Shown in pieces: positions 47,001 through 57,745 of a stretch of 64,000 bases of DNA. The DNA is from Sarcocystis neurona (taxonomy: Eukaryota; Apicomplexa; Conoidasida; Eucoccidiorida; Sarcocystidae). The notes under the pieces are model-generated. The model was not told the origin of the DNA, did no database searches, and saw only the letters and a program-made list of their open reading frames with translations. The stretch is taken from NCBI GenBank assembly GCA_000727475.1, contig KL647288.1, positions 462,760 to 526,759 of the forward strand, read 5' to 3'. Numbering within the stretch: position 1 is the stretch's first letter; each line of letters opens with the position of its first letter. A program made the translations under genes and the position numbers.

Positions 47001-49586
47001 TGAAGCACGGTCAATTTCGACCGGCGTTTGTACAACGCCTTTTTCGTGGAGAGCCCTGATTGTGCGGCAGTGCGGAAGCCTCAGTGATCTTGTGGCAGTA
47101 CGGCTGCTTATGGCCTGATGACGTATATCAAGCAGTTCTTACGGAGGCCAAATAAGTTTATTTCATAGTCGTCGTACTCGAGCGGAAAGTCAGAAACCAC
47201 AAATGTCAAGAGAGAACGTCTATGCAGGTAGACGACAAATTCAAGGGATGAATAAGCGGAAGCAGTGCCGCAGCAAAGGGGACTACCCCAAGTATGCCTG
47301 TGAAGAGGTAACCGGGGGAGCAAAAGGATATTGTTTTACTACTCTATTTCGTTATTCTGAGTCGAAAGGACTTAGGACAGCTTTTGCTTTCTTTGGCAGG
47401 ATGCTTGTAAGGAGAAGATGTGTAGTTGGTATCTGCCGTTGCCCTTTCCTCACTGTGAAAGACGTTTTTTATTCGTACCTCCACTTTTCTTCTCCTGACG
47501 ATAAACGCAGGCCTACTGCTTCCTGTTGTTGCTTCGCAGGTTACTGTAGATGGGAACTAGTGCACGCTCTACGTTTTGCATCTCACCGATGAGTCTGTCT
47601 GTACGGACAACTACCGAGACACAGAGGTGTCTCGAATACAACTTTACGCTATTTTTTGTTCTTCTCCGTGTGATATGATTCACAGCTGCTACTTAGCGAA
47701 AGCGTGTGAGAAGAACACCCTTAGTTGAGGTGCCGTCATGGGACACTCTCATAGACAGTGAGTAAGGTCATAGTGGTAGTAGCAGTAGTAGTAGTCGTAG
47801 TCGTCTTTGTCGTAGTACTACTAGTAGTAGTAGTGGAAGAGACGCTGGGTTACAGAAACTTCTCCTGTCACTACCTGCTGCCGCAAACTGTAAAACGTGG
47901 GGGAGAGCCGCCCAGAGATCAGGACCAACAGCACTATTTGACACGCTCTTCAGCTTAATTCAAGAAAGTACACTGTTGGCAGAAGAGACCCTTCGCGCTG
48001 CGTAGAGGTACACAGAAACGCTCAATCAAGTGTGTGTGGAGCCCAGTTTTGTTGTGACAAAGGCAAGAACATCGCGCTTTCGACAAAGCTGCTCCGTTGA
48101 TGTAAGCAACTCTTGTGGCGGCTTTCTCTTTTGGCCCTGATGAAAGTGAGTGCCACGCACTGCTCTACAGCGGTACAGATGTACATCGACTTTTCTAGTC
48201 TCGTTGCACGAAGGAGAGTACCACAGCGCATTGCACTAGTAGAAACCGCCGTCGGGCGCAGCGGCAATTCGCCTCCTTCTATCTGCTGCACCCATGCTGA
48301 ACGGATCTTTGAAAAGTTCATTCGGTGTGCTAAATTGAACACACACGCGTTGGCTCTACATGTGTACATGCACGATAGCATATCAGTGGAAAAGCATCAC
48401 AGCGCTAGTTGTTGAGGCGGGCCCCGGTGCTTTACAAAGCCTATATTTCCAGGTTTTCTCACCGCATGTGCATTGCTTATTCTCTTTCAGTGACGGAAAG
48501 AAAAAAGTTTTGCCAGTCCGCACATGCTGCGACAGACGTCGACTGGGAGCCCACTCGCTGCGGAAATCGCCAGATATAGACTGAGGACTGTCCTCCTGCC
48601 TTGAACAATGTGTACTGTACAACACGTAAGACACACGTCGACCTGCATTTTCTTGTGACTTCTCGCTGGAGAGTGTGAAGAGTAAGAATGTTTCATAGAC
48701 AGGAATGCGCATAAGTGACGACCTTTCCCTTTGCTGGAATGCCAGTATTGTGAATTGTTTCCATGAAAAACCTGCGCCTGCAAATGCAGAACAATCACTT
48801 CCGCGCAGAGATGTTTTCGTCGTGCAGAGTGAGCCGCTGCTTCCTCCTTGGGAGAATACCGGAGGACTTCCCTGTTTCACTGACAGCTTTCCACAGCATC
48901 TGACTAGTCGGATGCCCTGAGGGCTGCACAGGAGTTACCAAATACTACGTCTTGCCAAAGAGGTGGCAGAAGCGCGAGCACTGTCAGCAAGCCCTGGGCG
49001 CAGGGCACAGAAAAGACCTTTTATGCTTCGAGATTCTGTGGCGCCGACGCCAGCCACCGCGGGGCAACCTGCGAGAGAGCCACACTTCCCTATTACACAG
49101 CTGCGATGTTGCGATGGAACAGCTGAAGCGACAACGGTCCCGCGTTTCATCACCAACAGACAATTCAACCCACGGACTGGGTTCCGGTCAGTGGACTTCC
49201 TACACTTGCGGTTTGTGTATCGAGACCTACATAAATAGACGAGTATCTACACTTCGTTCATGGATCTACGGGACGAAGAAGCTCCAGTTCTTCGTAGTGC
49301 GGTCATTGTTGGAGCGAAGAAGCACCAGCACTCGTCGAGAAGACGAGCGGCGAGAACAACAATGACACAACGCGAAACGGTTGCGCATACGCTTTAATTA
49401 CTCCAGTAATCCTGTGTCCTTCGGTGCATTCCACACACCGACAGGACGCACCTACAGAGACGTAGCAAATAAACGAAACGCTTTTTCACGCGCGGTGCTT
49501 GAAGGTTTGTGAATAGTCCCCGCTTCGCCGCCGGTGGCTGCGCGGCGTTCGCCGGCGCGAGGACGGCTACAGGAATATTGCCTTTT
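44066..49586. other. Gene-poor interval between the CX9C gene and the next large gene
   Basis: Mostly unique sequence with a TA array at about 44624-44644 and a GTA/GTAGTC-type array at about 47760-47836. The longest frames (44643-45371, 242 codons from an ATG; 45411-45884; 47203-47592) show no domain, no triplet bias and no clear splice partners. They are not called as genes, though the first is long enough to be worth a transcript check. Confidence 0.5.
47760..47836. repeat. Imperfect GTA trinucleotide array
   Basis: About 75 bp of GTA units with GTC and TTG interruptions and a short TAGTACTA palindrome in the middle. It is the only notable trinucleotide array in the window outside the CAG/CTG family. 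Confidence 0.8.
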
Positions 49587-52500
49587 CTAGAGGAAGGCTG
49601 CATTTGCCAGCAGAATATCAACGTAGCAACGGGCCAAACAGCAGGTGCTGCTATTTGTCATGACGCTGCAGGCGACCCGCCGGGCCGAATCCCAGTCTCC
49701 AGCTTTGGGGTAGCTACTGCCAGAACTGCAGCGGTCGCACGCAGTGACTGTCGTCACTCGTGTTTTGTTTCTCTGATGTGAAGCTGTGTGCAGCGTTCTC
49801 TCTTCATAGAAGACCGACTGATTCTGCTCGCTTTGCCCCTGAGGCTGCTGCGGCACCTCTTCTGAGCAGCAACAGCAACGCCTTTGTGATGCACCTGGGG
49901 CTGCGCCAGCACACTTGCTGCGTCTTCTGGCATGCTGTGCCCCAAAGCTGTCGATCCTGCAAGTGAGAAATTCTTTTTTAAGTAAAGTACAAAGTGCTCG
50001 GACGAAGTTTGCACAAGTCTCTTCCTCCTGCGTCTCAAGTTCGTAAGCGCGACCAGTGTTGTTCAGGCATGCAGAGCAGCTTTCGGCTCCATTCCTGCTG
50101 ACGGCAGTGCTGCTGCTGACGACAGTGCTGCTGCTGCTGCTGCCGCAGCAGCTTACTTTGTCGCTGCGACTGCTGGTCCTACTTTCTTCCCTGTGCAACA
50201 CGTGGTAACTGCGATTATCTGCGTGAGATCCTACGCTCTCTTCTTGCCGCAGCTGCAGATGACCCTGCATCGACGTCTCACGCTCTTCCTTTGCCTGCTG
50301 TGGTTCACGAACCTTTCCTCTCTTCTTCCTCTGCAGCAGCAGCTGATGCTGCACGTCAGTCTTCCCACACTTCACCGCGGGCTCTCGCTCTTTCGACTGC
50401 TCTTGCCGCTCTCCTCTGGTCCTCTGCCGCAGTGTCCCTGGCAACGTGCTCTCCTGCGGACGCTGCTGTTGGTCTCTCTCTCCGCCCAGCGGCTGCATTT
50501 GCCCATCCTCTTGCTGCGGTGCACGTCCCACGTGGAGTTGCCAGTGACGTTTCTCTGGCTGCAGCCCTCGAGCTTCCCTGTCCCGTGCTTCTTGCGGAGC
50601 GTCGTTCGCCTCCCCTTCGTCTGCAGCAGAATCTTCTGCAGAGGCAAATACTGTGCGCCTGTTCCTCTCTTGTTGCCGAAGCCGCGTCGTCCTCCAGGAC
50701 CCCTGGTGCTCCTGCACCTGCTCGTGCTGCTGCTGCTGGCCCGGCTTCTCAGTTCCCACCCGCTGCCCTTGCTCATTTGTTCCTCGGCTCGGCGCTGTGT
50801 CGCAGCTGTTGCTGCGTCGCTTCCGCTTTTTCCCCCTGTTGCTGCTTCTGCCGCGGCGACTGCTGCTGAAGCGACCCGGCCGCGCCAGCAGCAACCCGCA
50901 GAAAACTGCCAAAGCGACGGCGCCATGTAGCAACACGCTGCATGCGCACTCCACGAGAAGCTGCTGAGGTTCTTTTTCCTTGCGAGGAGACGAAGACGCT
51001 TCCGCAAAAAAAGAAGGTAGGGAAGAGCTGAAGTGCCTGCTGGGCCATTTTCTTGCGCTTCGTTCGAGATCCTGTTTCTCATCGTTGTCCGGCTGCTGCT
51101 GCGAAAGATAACCTCCTTGCTGCTGCTGCTGCTCCCCCTCCTTCTCCTCCCTTGATAGGGCGCTCTCACGCGGCTGCTCCGGAGGAGGAACCTCAGGCTC
51201 TTCCTGCTGCCGGTGCTGGGAGAAGTGGCTGTCACGTTGCTGTTGCTGCTGACGGTGACCGGGATCCTGCTGCTCCTGTTGCTGCTGCTGATCTTCCTCC
51301 TGCTGCTGTTGCCCCAGATTCTTGGGAAGGTGCTCTTGTTGAACCTGCGCAAGATTCGTTTCCCTTTCGACATGCTCTTCCTCCTGCTGCTGCGGAAGCA
51401 ATTGTTGCCCTTGCATCAGCTGTTTCTGTTTCTGCTGCCGCGGCCGGAGACGCTCCTCCTGCTGCTGCAGTGTGTTCCGTGTCGGGCCTCGGTGGCCTAG
51501 AAGGCTGCGGGTCACAGTTTTGATCGTCTGCAGCAGCAGCGGTCGCAGTGCCGCTACGAATAAAAGAAGTTTCTCTTCTTCCGCATCACGCACATCCTCT
51601 ATCGAGAATCCACGAGATGCTTCCTGCTTTGGCGGCTGCTGCTCTGTAGCCCCTGCCTGCTCTTCGCCCGCAGAGATCTCCTGCTGCTGGTGTCGCCACC
51701 GCTGCTTTTGCTGCTGCGAAGACTTCTGTTGTTGCTGTTGTAAATATTGCTGCTGCTGTTGTGCGTACTGCTGCTGCTGCTGTGCGTATTGCTGCTGTTG
51801 CTCATATGGAAACTCACTCCGCTGCTGCTCCACCACCACCGGCTGCAAGGTGGCCTGCTGCTGCTGTTGCACTTCACTCTGTAGTAAGTCCTTCGTCGTC
51901 CTCAGTCGTTTCCTCTCGGGCAAATTCTTCTGTTCTTCCTCATCGAGACAAATGCTCTGCTGCTGCTTCCTGTACCGACTACACGGATCCTTCCGAGTGT
52001 CTTCTGCCTGCTTCACCTTCTGCTGCTGCCGCCCTGCGCTTGCGACTTCCTGCCGCGCTTCTGCCGAAGCTGCTGCTGGTGTTGCTGCCTCACCCCGAGT
52101 CTCTGCTGCGGCCACGGCTGCTGCTGCTGCTGCAACCTTTGCGGCGTCAGCGTGTGCGGCTGTAGCTGCTGCCCCTCCCTGTGGCACGGCTGCAGCACTT
52201 GTGCCTCGTGCTCCTGCGCCTCTACCAGCCGTCGCTCTTGTTGTTTCCTCCTTCTCCTCGGTGGCGCTCCTTGCTGCTGCTTCTGCTGCGTCTTCTTCTT
52301 CAGCAGCCCTCGCAGTTGCTTCACTCGCTCGTGAGAACTTGCACAAAACCTCGTCCCCTTGGGTTGCGCGCTTTTCTTTTTCTTCCGCTGCTGTTGCCGC
52401 ATGCGTCGCTTCTGCTGCTGCGTCTGCGTCCTCTTCGGTTCTCCCTGCTACTGCTGCTGCTTCGCCCTTTACTTCACACACGCTGCGGCTATACCCTGGC

Positions 52501-55500
52501 CGCTTCTCGTCTTGCAGTGGGCTCCGGAGGCTGCCGTAGACGACAATGGGAAGTTGAGCGTATGGATATTGCGGCAGCTTTCCTTCGTCTTTGTTGAGAA
52601 AAGCAGCGCAGCAGTCCATCTTCAGCCGCCCCACCTCATAAAATTCTTCTTCGACCTGCTCTGCTACTGCTTGCTCCTGCTGCTGTCCCTCCTGCTGCTG
52701 CAGCGGCTGTCTCTGCAACCCAGCCTTCACGTCCGAGGATGAGTCGATTTGCTGCTGTCTCTTCTGCTGCTCGTTTCCTGTCTCCTGCTGGTGCTGCTGT
52801 TGGTCGCTTAGTGGCTGTTGCTGGATTCTTCGTTCATCCTGCCGGGCTCCGGCATGGGCTCTCCCGGCGGCGCTGCCTTTGTTGCAGGGGAGCATCACCG
52901 CATGCGCAACACCACACGGCGGCGCGGTAGAAGCTGCAGCGTGTTTCCGCTCGAGGCGTCTCGCTACTTTCTTCGAAGCGGCTGTTGCTGCTGCTGCCTC
53001 GGCTGTTTTCCTTGCAGCTGCTTCTGCTGCTTTGAATCCAGCTGCTTCCGCTGCTGCTGCGGCCCGACCCCGCTGTGAAGCTCCTTCTCCTGCGCCTTCA
53101 GGTGTCCCTGCGCTTGCAGCTGCTGCTGCGGCGTCCGCAGGGGGGAGGGCAGCCGCTGCTTCTGCTGTTTCGGCTACGGATGCGCCGGAGGCGACGCAGC
53201 TTACGGAAGAATCTCCTTCTCTCGTCCCTGCTGCTGCTGCTTCTTCCGCGGTGGCTGCGGCTTCCACCGCGGTGGCTGCTGTTTTACATGTGTCGATTTC
53301 CCCTGGTGCTGCCTCTTCTTCTGCTGTCTGACCTGCTGCTGCTGGTGGTGCTCCTGGTGCTGCTGTTGCTACTGCGAGGTGCCCGTCTCTAGACGATTCC
53401 CCGGGCAGAAAAATCGCTGCAACATCCATCAGGCCGAGGATGCAGAAGAAATTGTAGACGAGGCGACGCAGCACGGTCTCGACAAACGCTTCGGCAGCAG
53501 CAGATGAAGATGCTGCAGGGGGTGGGCAACTGCCACAGGGCGGCAGCAGCTGCCACGACAGTTCGCGGCGAGGAGAGACGCTTGCAGGAGAGGAAGGAGA
53601 TACACCTTCGACAGCAGAGGCAGCAGCAGCAGATACAGCAGCAGCACGCCCTGCAGCAGTAGCAGCAGCGGCAGACTCCCCGCAGGGGGTGGCGTTGATG
53701 TGAGCAGCACCAGCAGCATCAGGAGCACCGCCAGAAGCATTCCCCGCCACAGCAGCAGCAGGACACGGCAGACGAAGCGCAGCGGCGGCAGCGCCAGGGA
53801 CTGCAACAGGGAGAGTCTCAGAAACAGCAGCAGGACAACCAGCGGCGGGAGAGGTATCAGCAGCAGCAGAAGCGGCCACAGCAGCAGCATTCACAGCAGC
53901 AGCACCCACAGCAGCAGCATTCACAGCAGCAGCACCCACAGCAGCAGCATTCACAGCAGCAGCACCCACAGCAGCTGCAGCTGGCGGAGCAGTAGCACCT
54001 GGCGGAGCAGTAGCAGCTGGTGGAACAGTGGCACCTGGCGGAGCAGTAGCAGCTGGTGGAGCAGTAGCACCTGGCGGAGCAGGAGCACCTGGCGCAGCAG
54101 CACCCAGAGCAGCAACTCGGAGAGATCGAAACACTGCGTAGCAGTCAAAGGGAGAAGAAAGGACGCCTGGAGAAGAAGCAGCTTCTCCGGCAGGAGAGAG
54201 AGAAGGTGGAAGCAGCAAATTTGAACACAAGCGCTCGGAGAAGTCTCCGAGGTACAGAGTTATTGCAACAACTTTCCACCGCCAGCAGCGACGTTGCTGC
54301 TGCACGTCGCGCTGCTGCCCGTGCTCGCGGTGGCTGTCGGGCAGCGGAACTTGCTGCGGCAGCTGAAAACGCCCCCGCTGTCGTTTTTGCTGCTGCTGCT
54401 GCTGCTTCGCCTCCGGCCCTTGCTGCTGCTGCTGTCGTGCGGGGAAGCAGCAGCCGAGACAGCGAAACCCCGGCAGAGAAAACGGACAGAACGGGAGTGG
54501 GACAGATGCGGCATCGACCATCGCAACCGACCACGACGTCGCTTCCTCTTCTTTTTTGTCGTCTTCTTCTTCTTCCTCGCCTTCTCCTTCCCCGTCTTCC
54601 TTCTCGCGTTCTGGTCTCTCCTGTCCTTCCTGGCCTCCTTCGTCTCCTTTCCTGTCCTGTTCTTTTCCTTTCCCGTCTTCTGTCTCTTCTTCCTCTTCTT
54701 CTTCTTCTGCTTCGCCGAGCTCTGAGCTTTCTTCTTCGCTCGAAGGCCGCCCGCCTTCTGGTGCAGCAGCTCCGGCGTCGCTCACTTCGACCTTCCTCGT
54801 TTCCTCTGCAGGCGTGCGCAGATGGCTGCTCTCGCATGCGTGTGTCTCTGCTGCTGCGTCGTCGTGACGACTCTCTTCTCCCCTTGGGGGGTCGCCTTGC
54901 TGCTGTGCGGCCGCCTGCTCTCTGCACTGCTGCTCTTCTCCTAGAGGAAGAAGCGCCTCAGGACTTGCTGCTGCTGTTGCTGCTTCTGCTGCTGCCGCCT
55001 CCCGTGCAGCGGCTGCTGCCGCGCCGCCTCTGCCTCTTCCTCGAGCTGTTGCTGCTCTCCTTGGGTGCACGCACCGCGACGCTGCTGCTGCTGCCCCTTC
55101 CATCGACAACATCTGCCCGTGTCCTGCTGCTACTGTTGCTGGGCCTCCTGCTGCTGGTGGGAGGACTGTCACCCAAGAAGCAGCGGCTTTGTTTTCCGCT
55201 GGGAAGAGACGCACCCGCTTTCTCGGCTGCAGCGGCACTTGCAGCAGCAGCCGCTGCTGCTGCTCCTGCTGTTGTCCGAGCCGCTGCTGGTGCTGCGTTG
55301 CCGCGTCGCTCCTCCGCTGCTTCTCATCCCTCAGAGCCCACTGCTGCGGCTGTTGCTGCTGTTGCTCCTCCTGATGGCACTTCCGCTGCTGCGGCGGTGT
55401 CGCTCTTCCGTCTCGCCTCTGCGCGACCGCCCCGCGTTCTTCTGCCCTATCACCTGCCGCTGTCGCTGTCGCTGCTGCTGCCCTTCTTGCCGCTGCTGTT

Positions 55501-55574
55501 GCTGAGCCTGTCTCAGCAGCAGCAGCACGCGGCAGTTGTACTTTGTCGCCGAAACGTGTCCGATCCACGTGGAG
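49587..55574 (-). CDS. Giant low-complexity hypothetical protein, main exon
   Basis: A single frame of about 1995 codons with no early ATG: the nominal start (55568) is GTG, the frame is closed by TGA at 55719-55721, and the first Met lies about 150 codons in. A plausible acceptor (GGTGCTGCGTTCAG) lets the exon begin at 55574 with LHVDRTRFGDKVQLPRA, so upstream exons are expected. Counting from 55568, the protein has Gln/Ala-rich ends, an acidic block near 279-339 and Ala/Pro repeats near 486-565. Less biased islands lie near 433-460 (VVAITLYLGDFSERLCSNLL), 693-722 (FVETVLRRLVYNFFCILGLM), 970-1023 (EEFYEVGRLKMDCCAAFLNK...), 1326-1360, and 1850-1873 (ANFVRALCTLLKKEFLTC). A possible transmembrane helix is near 1540-1562 (CSVLLHGAVALAVFCGLLLA). 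The islands read like fragments of one folded or membrane-associated protein inflated by repeats, but I recognise no family. The uninterrupted length and non-repetitive islands argue for a real gene. Confidence 0.6.
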   Translation of the reverse strand, partial: LHVDRTRFGDKVQLPRAAAAETGSATAAARRAAAATATAAGDRAEERGAVAQRRDGRATPPQQRKCHQEEQQQQQPQQWALRDEKQRRSDAATQHQQRLGQQQEQQQRLLLQVPLQPRKRVRLFPAENKAAASWVTVLPPAAGGPATVAAGHGQMLSMEGAAAAASRCVHPRRAATARGRGRGGAAAAAAREAAAAEAATAAASPEALLPLGEEQQCREQAAAQQQGDPPRGEESRHDDAAAETHACESSHLRTPAEETRKVEVSDAGAAAPEGGRPSSEEESSELGEAEEEEEEEETEDGKGKEQDRKGDEGGQEGQERPEREKEDGEGEGEEEEEDDKKEEEATSWSVAMVDAASVPLPFCPFSLPGFRCLGCCFPARQQQQQGPEAKQQQQQQKRQRGRFQLPQQVPLPDSHREHGQQRDVQQQRRCWRWKVVAITLYLGDFSERLCSNLLLPPSLSPAGEAASSPGVLSSPFDCYAVFRSLRVAALGAAAPGAPAPPGATAPPAATAPPGATVPPAATAPPGATAPPAAAAVGAAAVNAAAVGAAAVNAAAVGAAAVNAAAVAASAAADTSPAAGCPAAVSETLPVAVPGAAAAALRLPCPAAAVAGNASGGAPDAAGAAHINATPCGESAAAATAAGRAAAVSAAAASAVEGVSPSSPASVSPRRELSWQLLPPCGSCPPPAASSSAAAEAFVETVLRRLVYNFFCILGLMDVAAIFLPGESSRDGHLAVATAAPGAPPAAAGQTAEEEAAPGEIDTCKTAATAVEAAATAEEAAAAGTREGDSSVSCVASGASVAETAEAAAALPPADAAAAAASAGTPEGAGEGASQRGRAAAAAEAAGFKAAEAAARKTAEAAAATAASKKVARRLERKHAAASTAPPCGVAHAVMLPCNKGSAAGRAHAGARQDERRIQQQPLSDQQQHQQETGNEQQKRQQQIDSSSDVKAGLQRQPLQQQEGQQQEQAVAEQVEEEFYEVGRLKMDCCAAFLNKDEGKLPQYPYAQLPIVVYGSLRSPLQDEKRPGYSRSVCEVKGEAAAVAGRTEEDADAAAEATHAATAAEEKEKRATQGDEVLCKFSRASEATARAAEEEDAAEAAARSATEEKEETTRATAGRGAGARGTSAAAVPQGGAAATAAHADAAKVAAAAAAVAAAETRGEAATPAAASAEARQEVASAGRQQQKVKQAEDTRKDPCSRYRKQQQSICLDEEEQKNLPERKRLRTTKDLLQSEVQQQQQATLQPVVVEQQRSEFPYEQQQQYAQQQQQYAQQQQQYLQQQQQKSSQQQKQRWRHQQQEISAGEEQAGATEQQPPKQEASRGFSIEDVRDAEEEKLLLFVAALRPLLLQTIKTVTRSLLGHRGPTRNTLQQQEERLRPRQQKQKQLMQGQQLLPQQQEEEHVERETNLAQVQQEHLPKNLGQQQQEEDQQQQQEQQDPGHRQQQQQRDSHFSQHRQQEEPEVPPPEQPRESALSREEKEGEQQQQQGGYLSQQQPDNDEKQDLERSARKWPSRHFSSSLPSFFAEASSSPRKEKEPQQLLVECACSVLLHGAVALAVFCGLLLARPGRFSSSRRGRSSNRGKKRKRRSNSCDTAPSRGTNEQGQRVGTEKPGQQQQHEQVQEHQGSWRTTRLRQQERNRRTVFASAEDSAADEGEANDAPQEARDREARGLQPEKRHWQLHVGRAPQQEDGQMQPLGGERDQQQRPQESTLPGTLRQRTRGERQEQSKEREPAVKCGKTDVQHQLLLQRKKRGKVREPQQAKEERETSMQGHLQLRQEESVGSHADNRSYHVLHREESRTSSRSDKVSCCGSSSSSTVVSSSTAVSRNGAESCSACLNNTGRAYELETQEEETCANFVRALCTLLKKEFLTCRIDSFGAQHARRRSKCAGAAPGASQRRCCCCSEEVPQQPQGQSEQNQSVFYEERTLHTASHQRNKTRVTTVTACDRCSSGSSYPKAGDWDSARRVACSVMTNSSTCCLARCYVDILLANAAFL
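53881..53970 (-). repeat. 30-bp tandem repeat, three copies, in-frame
   Basis: Three perfect 30-bp units start at 53881, 53911 and 53941. On the minus strand they encode a ten-residue unit of the type VGAAAVNAAA. The sequence is flanked on the right by the 18-bp array. Confidence 0.85.
53980..54110 (-). repeat. 18-bp tandem array encoding a Pro/Ala hexamer
   Basis: About seven variants of an 18-bp unit (plus strand CTGGCGGAGCAGTAGCAC type) encode alternating APPGAT and APPAAT hexapeptides on the minus strand. Two unit types alternate with period 36. Confidence 0.75.
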
Positions 55575-56691
55575 CTGAACGCAGCACCAGAGGCTCTCCC
55601 CCGTTTTTTTTCTCTCTCTACTGCTGCTGCTGTTGACGTTGCTTCTGCTGCTGATTTCCTTGCTGTCGCTGCGGCTGCTGGTGGTCCCGGTGTCGGCGCT
55701 CCTTCGTTTGGCTGCGCTTCAACTGCCAGTGCTGTGTCTCTTCGTGCTGCTGCCTGTTGCCGCTGCTGCTTCCGTCTCCAGGAGGCAGCAGGACCAGAGG
55801 GATGCGATGCAGCAGCACAAGACGCAGCACCAGATGCGGCGGCAGACGACGCATCAGCGGAAGATGCAGCGGCAGCAGCTGCTGCTGCAGTAGAGGAGAA
55901 GCACAGAGCGAGCCGCTGGAGATCCGTCACCGGCACAGTACGTGGCCTGCAGCAAAAGTAGAAAAAGCAGGAGCAGCAGATACAGGAGCAGCTGCAGAAA
56001 TAGCAACAGCAGCAGAAAGAGCAGCGGCAGCAGCAGAAAAAGCAACAGCAGAGGAAACAGCAGCAGCAGAAGCAGTCGCAGCAGGAATAACAGCAGCAGA
56101 AACAGCAGAAGCAGCAGAAGCAGCACCAGGACCGCATGCAGCTTTGCGGCACTGATGTGAGTGTATCCCTCCTTGTCGACATAAACTGGCATTTGCTGAG
56201 AAGCAGCAGCGCAGCAGATATCGTCTGCGTCGTCCGTCCGGTTCCTCTGTCTGTACGTCGCCGTTTCTTCTTCTTTCCCTTCTTCTTCTCCTCCAAGTTC
56301 ACTTTTCTTGGTATATCAGATCTACGACGAAGAAAAGCAGCACGCCCCTGTCCACGTCGCGCCGTACACGAGCCGCCTGCCTCCCTCGCATCACACGAGG
56401 GAGCAGCAGCTGCTGCGTTTCCCCTACGACTCTACATACAGCGCGACGACGCTGCTGCTGCTGCTGCATGTCTGGGCTTTCTCGTCACAGAATCCGCAGA
56501 TTTCTTCATCAAACCCCACAGCACTGCTGCGACGAAGTTGATGTCTATCAGAAAACGCGCAGCAAGACGATACATCCGCGTGCTGCCCTTTTTGTCTGCG
56601 TCTCGTCTCCACCATCTCGAGAAGGAAGCCGCAGGCGAACGTCATTCCCGTTGCATGCGACTTCTCCTTTTCCTTTTCCTTCTCTCTTCAT
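55575..56691 (-). other. Probable 5' exon region of the giant low-complexity gene
   Basis: Several coding-like minus-strand pieces lie here but cannot be joined with certainty. An ATG at 56691 opens a 48-codon charged frame (MKREGKGKGEVACNGNDV...). An acceptor-like TTCTCAG near 56196 precedes sequence that reads either as MPVYVDKEGYTHISAAK from an ATG at 56192, or, in another frame, as an Ala/Ser-rich run reaching about 55950. A CAC|GTACTG site there would join in phase 0 to the acceptor at 55575. An Ala-rich frame at 55931-55535 is an alternative. No domain is recognised in any of them. Confidence 0.3.
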
Positions 56692-56940
56692 AAAAAACAA
56701 AAATCTCCCACCTCATACACCTGCAGTGTATGTACACCAAGACGCAGATACCTCCGCCCACACACACAGGCGTCTTCTTTTCTCCCTTGGCCCGTACACA
56801 CATCAACGGATGGATATTACTTATACTTCCTCTTGATTCTCTCCCCTACAGATAGAAAACGTTACCCTCTAAACAGTCCCAAATTTATGTATATAGATAT
56901 ATTACATATTCTCTAGTCTCGCTATACATCCATATATATA

Positions 56941-57402
56941 TTAGCTACTCTGACTATACAACCACATATGCAGATATGTATGAGTTCTAAGGAGAATCTC
57001 TAGCGGAGACAATTTCAGCTTCGATAGAGAAGGAGCTCTCATCCACATCAAATCAATTCTCCCCATAAATCCTCTCTCTTTTTTCCGTTGCTGCTGCCTC
57101 TGCTCTGCTAATTCTGCTGCTATTGTTCTTACTGCAGCTACGGCTGCTGTTGCTGCTACGGCTGCTGCCGCTGCTACGGCTGCTGCTGCTATTGGTGCAG
57201 GGAAGCAGACAGAAGCTCGACTACGAGCGCGTGGTGGTGGGAGACAGAGAGATATGGCCCTTACAAGAAAACAGCAGCGCCGCGTGGAGCTGCTCTCGCC
57301 GCTACTTGCAGTAAACGAAAGGCATTCTGCAGCCACAGCAGCAACAGCAGCAGCAACAGCGGCGTTCTTCACGGCGCCCGAGCAGCAGCAGCGATACAAC
57401 AC
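56941..57402 (-). CDS. Ala-rich frame with basic C-terminal segment, uncharacterised
   Basis: A minus-strand frame of about 153 codons begins at GTG and ends at TAA. It contains Ala/Val runs, then a non-repetitive C-terminus (ELAEQRQQQRKKERGFMGRIDLMW..., ending MWLYSQSS). It may be the last exon of a minus-strand gene whose upstream part lies in the CTG-rich sequence up to about 57.58 kb. A potential donor (CTT|GTAAGG) also lies inside it. No homologue is recognised. Confidence 0.3.
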   Translation of the reverse strand: MLYRCCCSGAVKNAAVAAAVAAVAAECLSFTASSGESSSTRRCCFLVRAISLCLPPPRARSRASVCFPAPIAAAAVAAAAAVAATAAVAAVRTIAAELAEQRQQQRKKERGFMGRIDLMWMRAPSLSKLKLSPLEILLRTHTYLHMWLYSQSS

Positions 57403-57539
57403 CAGAGCTCCGGCGCAGGCGCTGCAGCAGCAGCAGCGGCAGAAGAATGGGCGTCAGGCCAGCAGCAGCAGCAGCAGAAACACTGGGAAGCGGTAGCAGG
57501 GGCAGCAAAAGAGTGGGAGCACCAACAGCAGCACCGGTG

Positions 57540-57745
57540 TCGCAAGCGTCTACGCAGATATACACACATTTATACATTCATACATACATACATATGTACA
57601 CATATACCTATATATACATACATATATACATGCATGCACATGCACAAATATATATATATATATATATACATTCGTGTACAGAGACGGATAAATATATATA
57701 TATATGTATATGCACGTATATACATATACACGTTTGTATGTCTCT
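57540..57745. repeat. CATA/TATG microsatellite block
   Basis: About 200 bp of CATA, TATA and TGCATA units between two CAG-rich blocks; non-coding by composition. Confidence 0.8.

Noticed and set aside
29039..49586. LTR retrotransposon or other mobile element in the gene-poor region
   Set aside because: No reverse transcriptase, integrase or protease motif, no long direct terminal repeats and no polypurine tract could be seen; a homology search would be needed to find decayed copies.
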